DNA from: Desulfatirhabdium butyrativorans
Lineage (GTDB): Bacteria > Desulfobacterota > Desulfobacteria > Desulfobacterales > JAIFKL01
Direction: 5' to 3'
Assembly: GCA_022736535.1 (NCBI GenBank)
Contig: DZCT01000265.1
Span: forward strand, 1-7,161
Length of the DNA: 7,161 nt
Shown here: positions 6,638 through 7,161 of the stretch, in pieces
How the letters are laid out: each line of letters starts with the position of its first letter
Position numbering within the stretch: position 1 is the first letter of the stretch
The notes under the pieces: generated by a model
What the model was told of the DNA's origin: nothing
Databases searched by the model: none
Seen by the model: only the letters and a program-made list of their open reading frames with translations
Translations under genes and position numbers: made by a program

Positions 6638-6666
6638 ATATAATGGTGACGGCGCTTGAATTTTAA
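6638..6666 (-). promoter_or_regulatory. Candidate promoter of the DNA methyltransferase gene, possibly leaderless
   Basis: On the minus strand, TTAAAA (6666-6661) is a four-of-six -35 match, followed after 17 bp by TTATAT (6643-6638). The expected start of transcription, seven bases after the -10, coincides with the A of the ATG at 6631. Together with the absent Shine-Dalgarno sequence this hints at leaderless translation. A small AAGCAG-TTG-CTGCTT palindrome (6665-6679) overlaps the -35 edge and could be an operator. Confidence 0.3.
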
Positions 6667-6695
6667 GCAGTTGCTGCTTTACAATAACAGACCAA

Positions 6696-6729
6696 ATAAA
6701 AAAGGTCTGATTTTTGCAAATCAGACCTT
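6696..6729 (-). terminator. Intrinsic terminator of tRNA-Asn
   Basis: AAGGTCTGATTT (6702-6713) and AAATCAGACCTT (6718-6729) form a perfect 12-bp stem with a 4-nt loop. Read on the minus strand, the stem runs directly into TTTTTT (6703-6698) and then ATTT. It lies 12 bases past the tRNA CCA end, a classic rho-independent terminator. It separates the tRNA transcript from the methyltransferase gene downstream. Confidence 0.85.
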
Positions 6730-6741
6730 AAATATGTTGGG

Positions 6742-6817
<76 letters not shown>

Positions 6818-6839
6818 TCATTCGCTCAATGAAAGCGTC

Positions 6840-6868
6840 TTTATACTTGAACGCTCCTCAGATGTCAA
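6840..6868 (-). promoter_or_regulatory. Strong sigma-70 promoter of tRNA-Asn
   Basis: On the minus strand a perfect -35 TTGACA (6868-6863) is followed after 17 bp by TATAAA (6845-6840). Transcription would begin near 6833, about 16 bases before the mature tRNA 5' end at 6817, leaving a short leader for RNase P to remove. A near-consensus promoter fits a stable-RNA gene. Confidence 0.85.
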
Positions 6869-6919
6869 GCGAAATTTTCATCAGCTTTGATTTTTTTTTA
6901 ATCTGTCACGCAAATTTTT

Positions 6920-7042
6920 CTCGTTCCCACGCTCTGCGTGGGAACGTCTCTCGGACATTTCCGAAATGCGCTCCGCCTGCTGCTGAGGCGGGGAGTACGC
7001 GGAGCGTCCGGACTGCATTCCCATGCAGAGCGTGGGAACGAG
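6920..7042. repeat. MITE-like palindromic element, copy 2 (~123 bp)
   Basis: Terminal inverted repeats at 6919-6944 and 7018-7043 match at 25 of 26 positions. Each arm is itself a hairpin with 9-nt arms: TTCCCACGC-TCT-GCGTGGGAA on the left, and TTCCCATGC-AGA-GCGTGGGAA on the right. GGAGCGTCCGGACTGCATT at 7001-7019 is identical to 97-115 in copy 1 and sits at the same distance from the right end, so both copies lie in the same orientation. The arms are better preserved than in copy 1. No clear target-site duplication could be recognised. Confidence 0.7.
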
Positions 7043-7057
7043 AGAAAACACTTTTGT

Positions 7058-7143
7058 ATTTCCCCCCTTTTTTAAAGGGGGGCAGGGGGGATTTCTGCGC
7101 GCCCGAAAATCCCCCTTAGTCCCCCTTTAGAAAAGGGGGAAAT
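7058..7143. repeat. C/G-rich inverted repeat (AATCCCCCTT type)
   Basis: The arms 7058-7094 and 7107-7143 (37 nt each) pair in one register; I count 29 of 37 Watson-Crick pairs plus three wobbles, with a 12-nt loop. Each arm is also roughly self-complementary (CCCCCTTTT...AAAGGGGG), so the element can fold as one long hairpin or two small ones. Repeats of this type (AAATCCCCCTTAATCCCC) are known to me as dispersed elements in Desulfobacterales and some cyanobacteria; that is recall, not a search result. Confidence 0.65.
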
Positions 7144-7161
7144 CAAAATCCTCCTTAATCT

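Larger units (their letters stand above)
6869..7161. other. Gene-free terminal region made mainly of palindromic repeats
   Basis: From the tRNA promoter to the window end I see no supported gene. The stretch holds a short AT-rich segment (6869-6919), the second MITE-like element (6920-7042), and a C/G-rich palindrome (7058-7143). The last bases (AAATCCTCCTTAATCT) resemble the start of a further repeat unit that runs off the window. An open frame across 6829-7119 on the + strand merely translates these repeats (for example SRSHALRGN) and is not a credible protein. Confidence 0.6.

Noticed and set aside
6829..7119. Open frame of about 96 codons across the terminal repeats
   Set aside because: It translates palindromic repeat DNA (SRSHALRGN and similar) and overlaps the tRNA promoter; it has no ribosome site.

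Overview
The window holds four protein genes and one tRNA gene, separated by gaps that are mostly filled with palindromic repeats. Moderate base composition, a HypB hydrogenase-maturation gene, a cobalamin-type radical SAM protein and many short palindromic repeats of the 'CTCGTTCCCACGC', 'AATCCCCCTT' and 'AATCCTTTAATC' kinds suggest a repeat-rich anaerobe. My best guess is a sulfate-reducing Desulfobacterota (Desulfobacterales, Desulfonema-like). That is recall and inference; no marker gene here proves it.

Layout. Positions 1-321 hold a ~125-bp MITE-like element (14-138) and the leader of a B12-binding radical SAM gene (322-1938, +, TTG start). A 141-bp inverted repeat follows (1913-2053). 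hypB (2145-2801, +) comes next with its own promoter candidate. A hairpin repeat (2794-2852) separates it from an RlmD/RumA-family RNA uridine-C5 methyltransferase (2867-4264, +). The convergent gap 4265-4420 carries a 12-bp hairpin and a 99-nt palindrome. On the minus strand lie a COG1743/DUF1156-like DNA methyltransferase with three zinc ribbons (4421-6631) and, upstream of it, tRNA-Asn(GTT) (6742-6817) with a consensus-like promoter and a strong intrinsic terminator. Positions 6869-7161 hold a second copy of the MITE-like element (6920-7042) and a C/G-rich palindrome (7058-7143).

The genes do not form an obvious pathway: cobalamin/radical chemistry on an unknown substrate, nickel delivery to hydrogenase, RNA modification, DNA modification and a tRNA. 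hypB and the RNA methyltransferase could share a transcript; the methyltransferase gene and the tRNA appear to be separate units.

The strongest unexplained pattern is structural. Three of the four protein genes have their stop codon inside an arm of an inverted repeat, each repeat is different in sequence, and two same-orientation copies of one MITE-like element lie near the window ends. I see no CRISPR array, transposase, integrase or complete defence operon. The zinc-ribbon DNA methyltransferase is the only gene with a possible link to genome defence, and no partner lies within the window.
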